NCBI RefSeq assembly: GCF_014268445.2
Contig: NZ_CP077089.1
Location: 858,501-922,500, forward strand
Source of the DNA: Pseudomonas tensinigenes
GTDB lineage: Bacteria > Pseudomonadota > Gammaproteobacteria > Pseudomonadales > Pseudomonadaceae
DNA length: 64,000 bases
Direction of reading: 5' to 3'
Each line of letters begins with the position of its first letter. Within the stretch, counting starts at the first letter, position 1. Below the pieces are notes generated by a model. That model ran no database searches, was not told the DNA's origin, and saw only the letters and a list, made by a program, of their open reading frames with translations. A program made the translations under genes and the position numbers. Positions 31,662 through 39,942 of this stretch are shown here, piece by piece.

Positions 31662-32332
31662 TGAATTGTGCAGATTCCAGAATTGTGGAAAACAAATTCC
31701 CGAAGCTGCCAAAGCGCGACATATAGACGCTGCAAATGGCTGTTTTTCCACAGTTTTGACTTGTCCCCGGTTACTGTGGAGCTGGCTGTGAATAACGTGG
31801 GTGTATCTGGCTGCAGGCCTTGTAATCCGTGGCGTGCAAGTGTGTGGTTGTTTTTTGATCAGGTGTTTTTGCTGAAGCTGAAGGCGTCGTTGTCAACCTT
31901 TTTCTAGGCATCGCCTCTTAGGCAATTCAATGTGAGCAAGCCTGTGGATAAGTCTGTGATTAAACTCTGGAAAGACTGCGCTGAGGGCCGTAATTGCTGG
32001 CCTCGCGCAATCACTGTGCCGAGTGATCAGTCGTGCAAAATGCCATGTCCCGCACATCCACCACTTCAGGGTCAAGCAAAAAACTTTCTATTTCGCCCGC
32101 AAAGCCTTGTGTGGCGCGGCTTTGCGCGGTTCCACTTGCCCCCGGAAACTGTGGAAGGGACTGTGGATAACATGCGTGCACATGGCTACAGGCCACGGTG
32201 GCTATAGCGTTGGTGCAGTTGGTCGTTTTTTGTACAGCTTGTGGGTGTTGCCCGTGAATGCGTGGGCGGGCATGCTGCCTGCTGATTTTCTATTCCAAGG
32301 GCTGCCCCGGCGGCCGAAGCAAGGAGAACACG
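31662..32332. other. Gene-free region with three DnaA boxes and a 61-bp duplication
   Basis: No convincing gene lies in these 670 bases. TTATNCACA boxes (minus-strand sense) occur at 31787-31795, 31943-31951 and 32162-32170. Two ungapped 61-bp segments (31759-31819 and 32134-32194) agree at 47 positions, and each contains one of the boxes. Short frames across them lack ribosome-binding sites. It could be a DnaA-titration site or relics of an unknown repeated element. Confidence 0.5.
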
Positions 32333-33097
32333 ATGTCCAACACCCTGTTTATCACCGGCGCGACGTCCGGATTTGGTGAAGCCTGTGCCCGCCGTTTTGC
32401 CGAGGCTGGCTGGAAACTGGTGCTGACCGGCCGTCGTGAAGAACGCCTGACCGCGCTGTGTGCCGAGTTGTCGAAGCAGACCGAAGTGCATGGTCTGGTC
32501 CTCGATGTGCGCGATCGCAAGGCGATGGAAGAGGCGATTGCCAACCTGCCGCCATCGTTCGCCAAACTGCGTGGCCTGATCAACAACGCCGGTCTGGCAT
32601 TGGGCGTGGACCCGGCGCCGAAGTGCGATCTGGACGATTGGGACACTATGGTCGACACCAACGTCAAAGGCCTGATGTACGCCACCCGCCTGCTGCTGCC
32701 GCGTCTGATCGCCCATGGTCGTGGCGCCGGCATCGTCAACCTTGGCTCCATCGCGGGCAACTATCCGTATCCGGGCAGCCATGTGTATGGCGCGACCAAG
32801 GCGTTCGTTAAACAGTTTTCGCTGAACCTGCGCTGCGACTTGCAAGGCACCGGCGTGCGCGTCAGCAACATTGAGCCGGGGCTTTGCGAAAGCGAGTTCT
32901 CGTTGGTGCGTTTCGCTGGTGATCAGGAGCGTTACAACGCGACTTACGCCGGTGCCGAGCCGATCCAGCCACAGGACATCGCCGAGACGATTTTCTGGGT
33001 GATGAATGCGCCGGCGCACATCAACATCAACAGCCTGGAATTGATGCCGGTGAGCCAGACCTGGGCGGGTTTTGCCATTGAGCGTAACAAGGCTTAA
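32333..33097 (+). CDS. Short-chain dehydrogenase, YdfG-like
   Basis: A 254-residue classical SDR. The NADP-binding motif TGATSGFG is at residues 8-15 and NNAG at about 84. The catalytic triad is Ser in NLGSIAG, and Tyr and Lys in YGATKAF. It is closest in layout to YdfG, an NADP-dependent 3-hydroxy acid (serine/L-allo-threonine) dehydrogenase, with the C-terminal NINSLELMPVSQTW typical of that group. ATG behind AAGGAG. Substrate specificity is inferred from family resemblance. Confidence 0.88.
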   Translation: MSNTLFITGATSGFGEACARRFAEAGWKLVLTGRREERLTALCAELSKQTEVHGLVLDVRDRKAMEEAIANLPPSFAKLRGLINNAGLALGVDPAPKCDLDDWDTMVDTNVKGLMYATRLLLPRLIAHGRGAGIVNLGSIAGNYPYPGSHVYGATKAFVKQFSLNLRCDLQGTGVRVSNIEPGLCESEFSLVRFAGDQERYNATYAGAEPIQPQDIAETIFWVMNAPAHININSLELMPVSQTWAGFAIERNKA

Positions 33098-33113
33098 GAC
33101 CGCGCTGAAGCCA

Positions 33114-33176
33114 TTCGCGAGCAGGCTCGCTCCCACATGGAATGCATTGCAAAGTGGGAGCGAGCTTGCTCGCGAA
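33114..33176. repeat. REP doublet (tail-to-tail, 63 bp)
   Basis: Units in the opposite relative orientation (TTCGCGAGC...CCCAC then GTGGG...GCTCGCGAA), about 20 bp apart. Confidence 0.88.
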
Positions 33177-33271
33177 GGGGGCAAATCGGCCAAAACAGGG
33201 CGATAAGGTAAACTCCCCTCGCAACAACCCAACCGCACCCCGCGGTTTTCAAGGTTTTTCGAGGAGTCAAA

Positions 33272-34177
33272 GTGAGTAACCGAGGTGAGCAGGCACTGCT
33301 CAAACAATCGACCATTCTGATGTTGGCCGTGGCGATTGCCGGGATCGTCACCGGTTTTGTTTCAGGTTCGCAATCCATCCTGTTTGATGGTTTTTTCTCG
33401 CTGATCGCAACGTTCATCAAAGTCCTGATGCTGATCACCGCCAAGCTGATCGCCAAGGAAAGCAACCACCGTTTCCAGTTCGGTTTCTGGCACCTGGAGC
33501 CGATGGTGCTGCTGATCGAAGGCAGCTTCCTGATGTTGATCGCGATCTACGCGTTTCTCAACGGCGTGTTCGGCATCATCAACGGTGGCCGCGACATCGA
33601 GTTGGGGTTGGTGATCATTTATGCCGCGGTGTTTACCGTGGTCGAATTCGCTTATTTCTTCTACGTACGTCGGCGTAACCGCAAGCTTAAATCCAGCCTG
33701 ATCCAGTTCGACAACATCAGTTGGCTGGTGGACGCGATGCTGTCCGTGGGCCTGTTGATAAGCTTCCTTGCGGCACTGCTGCTCAAGTCTCAGGGTTATG
33801 GACAGTGGGCGGTGTATGTCGACCCGCTGATCCTGATCGTGCTGGCGCTGACCATGTTGCCACCAGCGTTCAAGATCCTTGGCCCGGCGCTGCGCGATGT
33901 ACTGGGGATTGCCCCGGACACGCTGGATGATCAGGTGCGACAGGTAATGGACGCGGCGAAAACCGAGCATGGTTTCGACGATTACGTGTCGTACGTGCAG
34001 AAGCACGGGCGGGCGCGGTTTATCGAGATTCATGTGGTGTTGCCGGCGGATTATGCACTGAGCAATGTCGGACAGCTGGATGCGTTGCGCGAGGAGATTT
34101 CGGCGAAGCTGGGCAAGCCGGATGCGGCGCGCTGGTTGACCATCAGCTTTACCGGGGACAAGAAGTGGATCGCCTAG
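33272..34177 (+). CDS. Cation diffusion facilitator-like transporter
   Basis: A 301-residue membrane protein starting at GTG with GAGGAG upstream. Six hydrophobic segments lie in residues 10-205, followed by a cytoplasmic domain of about 90 residues (VRQVMDAAKTEHGFDDYVSY...FIEIHVVLP) of CDF type. The usual HxxxD metal pair of the second and fifth helices is altered: FDGFFSL in the first and NISWLVDAML in the second, so the metal or even the substrate may differ from ordinary Zn/Fe exporters. It stands alone between REP elements. Confidence 0.8.
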   Translation: MSNRGEQALLKQSTILMLAVAIAGIVTGFVSGSQSILFDGFFSLIATFIKVLMLITAKLIAKESNHRFQFGFWHLEPMVLLIEGSFLMLIAIYAFLNGVFGIINGGRDIELGLVIIYAAVFTVVEFAYFFYVRRRNRKLKSSLIQFDNISWLVDAMLSVGLLISFLAALLLKSQGYGQWAVYVDPLILIVLALTMLPPAFKILGPALRDVLGIAPDTLDDQVRQVMDAAKTEHGFDDYVSYVQKHGRARFIEIHVVLPADYALSNVGQLDALREEISAKLGKPDAARWLTISFTGDKKWIA

Positions 34178-34196
34178 CGACCGCGTAACGGCCATT

Positions 34197-34300
34197 CGTC
34201 GGATCGCCGCCCGGAGCCGGCTCGCTCCCACATTGAATAGCGTTGAACACACTATTTGTGAACTGCACAAATCAACTGTGGGAGCGAGCCTGCTCGCGAA
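34197..34300. repeat. REP doublet with one degenerate arm
   Basis: The left unit (CCGGAGCCGGCTCGCTCCCA) is diverged and the right unit intact. It lies between two converging genes. Confidence 0.75.
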
Positions 34301-34313
34301 AGCTATTTGTCAG

Positions 34314-35447
34314 TCAGCGAAGATATTCAGCCAAGCCGCTATAGCAAGTCGCCAAGTGATAAGGCGTAGTCGAAGGCATGTCCTTGCGGCTCACTTCGCC
34401 CAACTCATCCCGACACTCATGCCAGCCACCCGCATGCAGAAACCGCTGCTGCAACGCCTGCAACTGGCGCAGCACCACCGCCTCACTGCCCTGACGCAAG
34501 GTCAGCGCGCGCAGATATTCCGCCTGAGCCCAGATCCGCTGAGTCGAGTCGCGCGGGCGTCCATTCGTTTCCAGATCGAGCATCGCCCGCACCGCGCCGG
34601 ATGACTGCACCACACCGTATTGCTCGGTGAAGGCAAACGCGCGGTCGAGCGCCGCATGCAGTTTCGAACCCCGCAGCAACGCTGACGATTCGAGCAGGAA
34701 ATACCATTCGAACTGATGCCCCGGCTCATACCAGTTATCCACAGCGCCGAGCGGCTTCTCCATCAGCACGCCGTATTGCGGATCGACGAACTGCCTGTGC
34801 ATGGCTGTGCATAACTCCAGCAATGCCTTTTGCGTATGGGCATCTTCGCGAACCGCCAGGGTGGCGAGAAACGCTTCGGCCAGATGCATCAACGGGTTTT
34901 GCAGCGGACCGGTTTGCAGGGTGATCCAGTCGCGTTCCAGGCACGCTTCGTACAAGCCATCACCGGTCGCAAAGCGCCGGCCAATGATTTCCAGCGCCGC
35001 ATTCAACGTCGACTCAGCCAACGGATCGCCGGACTTTGCCCAGTAATGCGCGCAGGCAAACAGGATAAAGGCGTGGGTGTAGAGATCCTTGCGCTGATCC
35101 AGCGGCTTGCCCAGCGCATCGATGCTGTAGAACCAGCCGCCATGCTCGGCATCATGAAAGTACCGTTGCAGCGAGCGGAACAGCGCCGCGGCGCGGACTT
35201 CAGCGTTATCCACAACCCCGATCAGACTGGAAAACAGATACAGCTGCCGCGCACAGGCCATCGCCCGATAGCGCTGCGGTGGCAGCGGCTGATGCGCGGC
35301 GTCCAGCGCCTCGTAGGGCAGCGCCATGTCGGCGTTCCAGCCCGGGCCTTGCCAGAGCGGCACTATGACGTTGACGAAGTGCTGTTGCACGTCGCCGAAC
35401 AGGGCGGTCAATTCAGGCAGGGAGGTGGAGCGGGAAGCATGGGGCAT
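34314..35447 (-). CDS. AGE-family (N-acylglucosamine 2-epimerase type) sugar isomerase
   Basis: A 377-residue protein with the alpha/alpha-toroid pattern of the AGE family. RQLYLFSSLIGV, HAFILFACAHYW, EAFLATLAVREDAHT and the catalytic-region motifs EPGHQFEWYFLL and RIWAQAEYLRAL match it. Members interconvert aldoses and ketoses (mannose/fructose, cellobiose) or epimerise N-acetylglucosamine. The sequence does not allow me to choose among these. It is a single gene, flanked on both sides by REP elements. Confidence 0.85.
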   Translation of the reverse strand: MPHASRSTSLPELTALFGDVQQHFVNVIVPLWQGPGWNADMALPYEALDAAHQPLPPQRYRAMACARQLYLFSSLIGVVDNAEVRAAALFRSLQRYFHDAEHGGWFYSIDALGKPLDQRKDLYTHAFILFACAHYWAKSGDPLAESTLNAALEIIGRRFATGDGLYEACLERDWITLQTGPLQNPLMHLAEAFLATLAVREDAHTQKALLELCTAMHRQFVDPQYGVLMEKPLGAVDNWYEPGHQFEWYFLLESSALLRGSKLHAALDRAFAFTEQYGVVQSSGAVRAMLDLETNGRPRDSTQRIWAQAEYLRALTLRQGSEAVVLRQLQALQQRFLHAGGWHECRDELGEVSRKDMPSTTPYHLATCYSGLAEYLR

Positions 35448-35533
35448 GGGCGGACGTCGTCACGGGCTGGGGCGATTGCGCGACATGGTAGCAGAGAGAC
35501 CGGCCTGAGCGATGTGGTGTCTGTCAGACCGCC

Positions 35534-35606
35534 TTCGCGAGCAGGCTCGCTCCCACAGTGGATTTGCAGCGTACACAAAACCTGTGGGAGCGAGCCTGCT
35601 CGCGAA
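35534..35606. repeat. REP doublet (tail-to-tail)
   Basis: Two units about 20 bp apart between ureJ and the AGE-family gene. Confidence 0.88.
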
Positions 35607-35630
35607 GAGGCCAGTGCAGGCGCTAAAAGA

Positions 35631-36203
35631 TCAGCCGGCCAGCAACCAGGCCCCAGTCACTGCCGAAGCCGCTCCGGCCAAGCGCACCAACGGCGCAGCC
35701 GCCCGAGGCAGGAAACGCACCACGGCATAACCCGCTGCATGCAGCGCTGCTGTCGCAGCCACGAAACCCGCCGCATACGCCCATGGACTGCTCATGTCCG
35801 GCAGCTCCAAGCCATGCGCCACACCGTGGAACAACGCAAACACCGCCGTCGCCACCACCGCCATGACCAACGGCGGACGCACCGCCAGTGCCACGGCCAA
35901 GCCCAGCGCCAGCACCGACGCGGCAATCCCGCTTTCCAGCGCCGGCAATTCCAGCCCTTCAAACCCGAGCAGGCCGCCAATCAGCATGGTGCCGACAAAT
36001 GTGCACGGCAGCGCCCAACGCGCTGCGCCTTGCTGCTGCGCGGCCCACAGACCGACAGCGACCATTGCCAGCAAATGGTCGAGGCCGCCGATCGGGTGGC
36101 TGATGCCGGCCACCAGCCCGCTATCGCCATGCCCCGGGTGAGCGAAGGCCAATGCCGGAGTCAGCAGCAGCGCCACAGCGCCAAGAATGCGTTTGAGTGT
36201 CAT
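35631..36203 (-). CDS. ureJ: HupE/UreJ-family nickel-related membrane protein
   Basis: A 190-residue integral membrane protein. A signal-like N-terminus ends at AFAHPGHGD; the His-rich HPGHGD start of the mature form and the motif GGLDHLLAMVAVGLWA are hallmarks of HupE/UreJ secondary nickel transporters. About six hydrophobic helices. Last gene of ureE-F-G-J, so it probably supplies nickel for urease maturation. Confidence 0.92.
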   Translation of the reverse strand: MTLKRILGAVALLLTPALAFAHPGHGDSGLVAGISHPIGGLDHLLAMVAVGLWAAQQQGAARWALPCTFVGTMLIGGLLGFEGLELPALESGIAASVLALGLAVALAVRPPLVMAVVATAVFALFHGVAHGLELPDMSSPWAYAAGFVAATAALHAAGYAVVRFLPRAAAPLVRLAGAASAVTGAWLLAG

Positions 36204-36230
36204 GAATAAGCTTCCTTGTTGATCAGTGAA

Positions 36231-36845
36231 TCAGGCTGCGGTCAGCAGGCCCTGGCGTTCGATGAAGGCGATGATTTGTTCAAGGCCCTGACCGGTTTTC
36301 TGGTTGCTGAAAACGAACGGCTTGCCGTTGCGCATGCGTTTGGTGTCGCTGTCCATCATTTCCAGCGAGGCGCCCACCAGCGGCGCGAGGTCGATCTTGT
36401 TGATCACCAGCAGATCGGATTTGCAGATGCCCGGCCCGCCCTTGCGCGGCAGCTTGTCGCCGGCCGAGACGTCGATCACGTAGATGGTCAGGTCGGACAG
36501 TTCCGGGCTGAAGGTCGCCGAGAGGTTGTCGCCGCCGGATTCCACCAGAATCAGATCGAGCCCCGGAAAACGCCGGTTCAGTTGATCGACCGCTTCCAGG
36601 TTGATCGAGGCGTCCTCGCGGATCGCCGTGTGCGGGCAGCCACCGGTTTCCACGCCGATGATCCGCTCCGGTGCGAGGGCTTCGTTGCGCACCAGAAAGT
36701 CGGCGTCTTCGCGGGTATAGATATCGTTGGTGACTACGGCGAGGTTGTAGCGCTCGCGCAGCGCCAGGCACAGGGCCAGGGTCAACGCGGTTTTGCCGGA
36801 ACCGACCGGGCCGCCGATGCCGACGCGCAGAGGTTGGGTGTTCAT
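36231..36845 (-). CDS. ureG: Urease accessory GTPase
   Basis: A 204-residue SIMIBI-class GTPase. P-loop [11 protein letters not shown] is at residues 10-20, the Cys-Pro-His nickel motif in [11 protein letters not shown] at about 70, and the NKID base-recognition motif near 150. GTP hydrolysis by UreG in complex with UreD and UreF drives nickel delivery into UreC. The start is the ATG giving [13 protein letters not shown], 11 bases after ureF. Confidence 0.97.
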   Translation of the reverse strand: MNTQPLRVGIGGPVGSGKTALTLALCLALRERYNLAVVTNDIYTREDADFLVRNEALAPERIIGVETGGCPHTAIREDASINLEAVDQLNRRFPGLDLILVESGGDNLSATFSPELSDLTIYVIDVSAGDKLPRKGGPGICKSDLLVINKIDLAPLVGASLEMMDSDTKRMRNGKPFVFSNQKTGQGLEQIIAFIERQGLLTAA

Positions 36846-36856
36846 GGTTGTTTCTC

Positions 36857-37531
36857 CTAAGAGCGAAAGAGGCGGCTGTACTGGCGCTCGTGGGCCATGC
36901 ACGCCAGGGACAGGCCGAACGCGGCGCTGCCCATGTGTTCGGGGTTGATTCGGCTGGCGTCTTGCTGCGCTTGTTGCAGCAGCGGCAGCAGTTCGCTGGT
37001 CAGGCGCTGGGCGGCCTGCTGGCCCAGCGGCAGGGTTTTCATCAATACGGCGAGCTGGTTTTCCAGCCAGCTCCACAGCCACGCGGCGAGGGCATCCTGC
37101 GGGCTGATCCCCCAGGCGCGTGCGGCCAGCGCCCAGCACAGGGCCAGATGCGGTTCAGGGCATTGATCGAGAAAGCGGCGGGCGGATGCGTCGAGTTCTG
37201 GCAAGCCATTGAGCAACTGCTGCAACGAATAGCCCATCTGCCGACTTTCCAGATGCAACTCGCGGGTCTCGCGGCTGGCGCGATGGCTTTCGCAAAGGAT
37301 CTGTAATTCAGCCCACTGTTCATCCGCCGCCGCCTGGCAATGCGCAAGCAACAGCGGCGCTTCGAAGCGTGCGAGGTTGAGCAGCAACTGATCGCTGATC
37401 CAGCGCCGGGCGCTGTCCGGATTGTTGACGCGGCCGTTATCCACAGCCATTTCCAGACCTTGCGAATAGCTGTAGCCGCCAATCGGCAGCTGCGGACTGG
37501 CCAGGCGCAGCAGCGCCCAGGCCGGATTCAC
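36857..37531 (-). CDS. ureF: Urease accessory protein UreF
   Basis: A 224-residue all-helical protein that acts as gatekeeper between UreG and apo-urease. It starts [23 protein letters not shown], the classic UreF beginning, and the C-terminal [20 protein letters not shown] is also typical. The start codon is GTG and overlaps the ureE stop by four bases (GTGA). Confidence 0.95.
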   Translation of the reverse strand: MNPAWALLRLASPQLPIGGYSYSQGLEMAVDNGRVNNPDSARRWISDQLLLNLARFEAPLLLAHCQAAADEQWAELQILCESHRASRETRELHLESRQMGYSLQQLLNGLPELDASARRFLDQCPEPHLALCWALAARAWGISPQDALAAWLWSWLENQLAVLMKTLPLGQQAAQRLTSELLPLLQQAQQDASRINPEHMGSAAFGLSLACMAHERQYSRLFRS

Positions 37532-38028
37532 AGGCGTACGCCGAACTGATGGAGTTTCGGCGCGTAATTGAAGTCTTCGTCACCGTGGCGTGAATGGTGA
37601 TGGCCGCCGCCGTAGGCTCCGTGCTCAGGCTGGAACGGCGCCTCAATGGCTTCAACCTGTGCGCCGAGTTGTTCAAGCATCGCTTTGAGCACGTAATCAT
37701 CGAGCAGGCGCAGCCAGCCGTCGCCAACCTGTAGAGCCACGTGGCGGTTACCCAAGTGATAAGCGGCGCGGGTCAGTTCGAAAGCGTTGGCGCAGGTAAC
37801 GTGCAACAGTTGCTCGGGACGGGCGCAGACGCGGACGATGCGGCCGTCTTCAGCCTGTAGGCATTCGCCGTCATACAGCGGCGGCTGACCGCGCTCCAAA
37901 AACAACCCGACGTCTTCGCCCTCGGCACTGAAACAGCGCAAACGGCTTTTGCTCCGCGCTTCGAAGGTCAGGTGCAACTCGGCGGCCCAGACGGGTTGAG
38001 GGTCGATTCTGCGGTGAATCACCAGCAT
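37528..38028 (-). CDS. ureE: Urease accessory nickel-binding chaperone UreE
   Basis: A 166-residue protein. An N-terminal peptide-binding domain (to about 75) is followed by the metal-binding domain with YHLGNRHVALQ, whose His is the conserved interface nickel ligand. The tail GAYGGGHHHSRHGDED is His-rich, as in many but not all UreE proteins. First gene of ureE-F-G-J and coupled to ureF. In this chromosome these genes are 17.5 kb from the structural genes. Confidence 0.96.
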   Translation of the reverse strand: MLVIHRRIDPQPVWAAELHLTFEARSKSRLRCFSAEGEDVGLFLERGQPPLYDGECLQAEDGRIVRVCARPEQLLHVTCANAFELTRAAYHLGNRHVALQVGDGWLRLLDDYVLKAMLEQLGAQVEAIEAPFQPEHGAYGGGHHHSRHGDEDFNYAPKLHQFGVRL

Positions 38029-38207
38029 CGGAAAGCTTCCAGCTATGGACAATACTCTGGCTAGAGCAAGGGCCTTGCCAATCGGACGAGATGTAGGAAA
38101 TCCCTGTCGGAGCGTAGTGGATGTTTCAAGATGTTGCGGGGATTTGGAAGGTTTTGGTGCATGAAGGTTTTTACATGCACCAAATAGAGGCCGTGACGCA
38201 TGACCCT

Positions 38208-38296
38208 TGTGGGAGCGAGCCTGCTCGCGAAAGCGGTGGGTCAGCAATATAGATGTTGGCTGATACGACGCTTTCGCGAGCAGGCTCGCTCCCACA
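38208..38296. repeat. REP doublet (head-to-head)
   Basis: It occupies most of the gap between ureE and desT (38029-38329); nothing else is seen there. Confidence 0.9.
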
Positions 38297-38329
38297 GGGG
38301 GGATATGGTGTGTCAGTGATAGAGGGGAG

Positions 38330-38962
38330 TTACTCGGTACTGCCGAGGCCTTGCCAATGCTTCAGGCCGATAAAGATAAAACGCAGTTGCTGGGTGATCT
38401 TCGCCTGCGGCGTCAGATGCTCCGGCAGGGCTTCGGCGGGCGGGTCGATGATGTCGGGGAGGGTGGCGAATACCGATTTGACGATCAGGTCAGCCATCAC
38501 GCTCAGGCCCTCGGCATCCAGATGCTGAAGCTTGGGCATCATCGTCAGGTCAGCAGCCAGGTCGGAGCTGATGTTCTCGCGCAACCGCCCGATCGCCTGA
38601 CGCACCGGCAGTGAACCGCCGTACTGCTCACGCGCCAGAAACAGGAATTGCGAGCGATTGGCGCTGACCACGTCGAGGAAGATCCGCACCGAAGCATCAA
38701 TAATGCCGCCCATGACGAATTCGTTGTGGCGCACCAGGCGAATGGTCTCGCGGAAGGTCTGGCCGACTTCGCTGACGAGCACCAGGCCTAACTCGTCCAT
38801 ATCGGCAAAATGCCGGTAGAAACCGGTGGGCACGATCCCGGCGGTTTTGGTCACTTCGCGCAGGCTCAGGCTGCCGAATCCTCGGCCGCTTTCCATCAGG
38901 TGGCGGGCAGCGTCCATCAAGGCGTTGCGGGTCTGTTGTTTCTGTTCGGCGCGGGGCAGCAT
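38330..38962 (-). CDS. desT: TetR-family fatty-acid desaturase regulator DesT
   Basis: A 210-residue TetR regulator. Its N-terminus (MLPRAEQKQQTRNALMDAAR) and helix-turn-helix GSLSLREVTKTAGIVPTGFY RHF region match what I recall of P. aeruginosa DesT, which senses the ratio of saturated to unsaturated acyl-CoA and represses desCB. It sits next to ureE, as in P. aeruginosa. The desaturase genes that usually adjoin desT are absent here. A start 12 codons upstream is possible but lacks family similarity. Confidence 0.82.
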   Translation of the reverse strand: MLPRAEQKQQTRNALMDAARHLMESGRGFGSLSLREVTKTAGIVPTGFYRHFADMDELGLVLVSEVGQTFRETIRLVRHNEFVMGGIIDASVRIFLDVVSANRSQFLFLAREQYGGSLPVRQAIGRLRENISSDLAADLTMMPKLQHLDAEGLSVMADLIVKSVFATLPDIIDPPAEALPEHLTPQAKITQQLRFIFIGLKHWQGLGSTE

Positions 38963-39088
38963 CGCAGAGTGTGTTCTTTGGCAGGACAAGCGCCGCACTC
39001 TAGCAAATCGGCTTTATCGGCGTCGAACGGCAGCGGGGGAGGCAGCGGGGAATTGGCATCTCATTTGTAGCGATGGTGCATAAAGTCA

Positions 39089-39119
39089 AAAGCCCAATCG
39101 GGGGATCGGGCTTTTTTTC
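39089..39119. terminator. Bidirectional terminator between the repeat protein and desT
   Basis: Stem AAGCCCAATC/GATCGGGCTT (one mismatch) with T-runs on both strands, 15 bp past the stop of the small repeat-protein gene. Confidence 0.8.
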
Positions 39120-39134
39120 AGGGCCGCCATGGGC

Positions 39135-39557
39135 TCAGCTCACAGCGCTATTGCGTTCGATAACACGGTCACCACCACCTTCGGCAACAGCCTGGCCTTG
39201 TGGGGTTTTGTCGTAGCCGTCTTCAACCAGACCTTTTTCTTCCAGGCGATTACGGCCGTTTTCAGCGACAGCCTGGCCTTGTGGGGTTTTGTCGTAGCCG
39301 TCTTCGACCAGACCTTTTTCTTCCAGACGATTGCGACCGTTTTCAGCTACCGACTGACCCTGTGGGGTTTTGTCGTAGCCATCTTCAGCCAGGGTCTGAC
39401 CTTGTGGAGTTTTGTCGTAGCCATCTTCGGCTAGGGTTTGGCTGAACACCGAGTGGCTGTCTTTGACTTGCGGAGTAGCTTGATCGGCAGCCGGCAGGGC
39501 GAACGCAGTGCTGGCCAGCATCGAGAGGGTAAGGCTAAGCAGTAATTGGCGTTTCAT
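39135..39557 (-). CDS. Small exported protein of tandem GYDKTPQGQ repeats
   Basis: A 140-residue protein. Residues 1-20 are a Sec signal peptide (LLLSLTLSMLASTAFA, cut after ALA-type site). The rest is built from near-identical units: EDGYDKTPQGQ occurs four times, interleaved with AENGRNRLEEKGLV twice. The DNA copies are also nearly identical, so unit number can change by recombination. Similar small periplasmic repeat proteins occur in other pseudomonads without a known function. It has a private terminator. Confidence 0.82.
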   Translation of the reverse strand: MKRQLLLSLTLSMLASTAFALPAADQATPQVKDSHSVFSQTLAEDGYDKTPQGQTLAEDGYDKTPQGQSVAENGRNRLEEKGLVEDGYDKTPQGQAVAENGRNRLEEKGLVEDGYDKTPQGQAVAEGGGDRVIERNSAVS

Positions 39558-39942
39558 GATGGGTTGCTCCTTGGGAGGGCGATAAAGTGGGTACGAGGGC
39601 AATGCTACTCTCGATAAGTCGATATAAAAGTTCATAAACGCAATGGTAATAATCAACAGAATTGATTGTTCTGCCGGGATGCTCTAGATCGGGCCTTTGC
39701 GGGCGACGGTTTTGCACCGGGGTGGGTATTTTCGACTCACTCGCGCCTCGCAAAAGTGCGGGTCGTGGTAACACCGTTCGACTGATCGGTCAGATTTCGC
39801 GCGGCTTTTTGCGCGGTAATTGGCCTTTCGATTAAACCTGCGGCTGGTTTGCCAGTCGTAGATTTCATGAGGGCCGCTTTGGCCCGCCGTTTCAGCCGTG
39901 CGCCGCAGTCTTTGCGTGCGGTCGTGATCAGGAGCTTTGTGC
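39558..39942. other. 385-bp divergent promoter region
   Basis: It separates the small repeat protein from the AsmA gene. It contains the short palindrome CTGATCGGTCAG (39782-39793) and a hairpin GGGCC-GCTTT-GGCCC (39871-39885). I see no gene and no confident promoter. Confidence 0.4.

Noticed and set aside
31668..32207. Two short plus-strand frames with similar C-terminal peptides (TVE...V.N....G.RP)
   Set aside because: Differences between the duplicated segments mostly hit first and second positions of these frames and no ribosome-binding site is present, so they are not likely genes.
31662..32332. Chromosomal replication origin
   Set aside because: The DnaA boxes are few and far apart, and no dnaA, dnaN, gyrB or rpmH gene is near.
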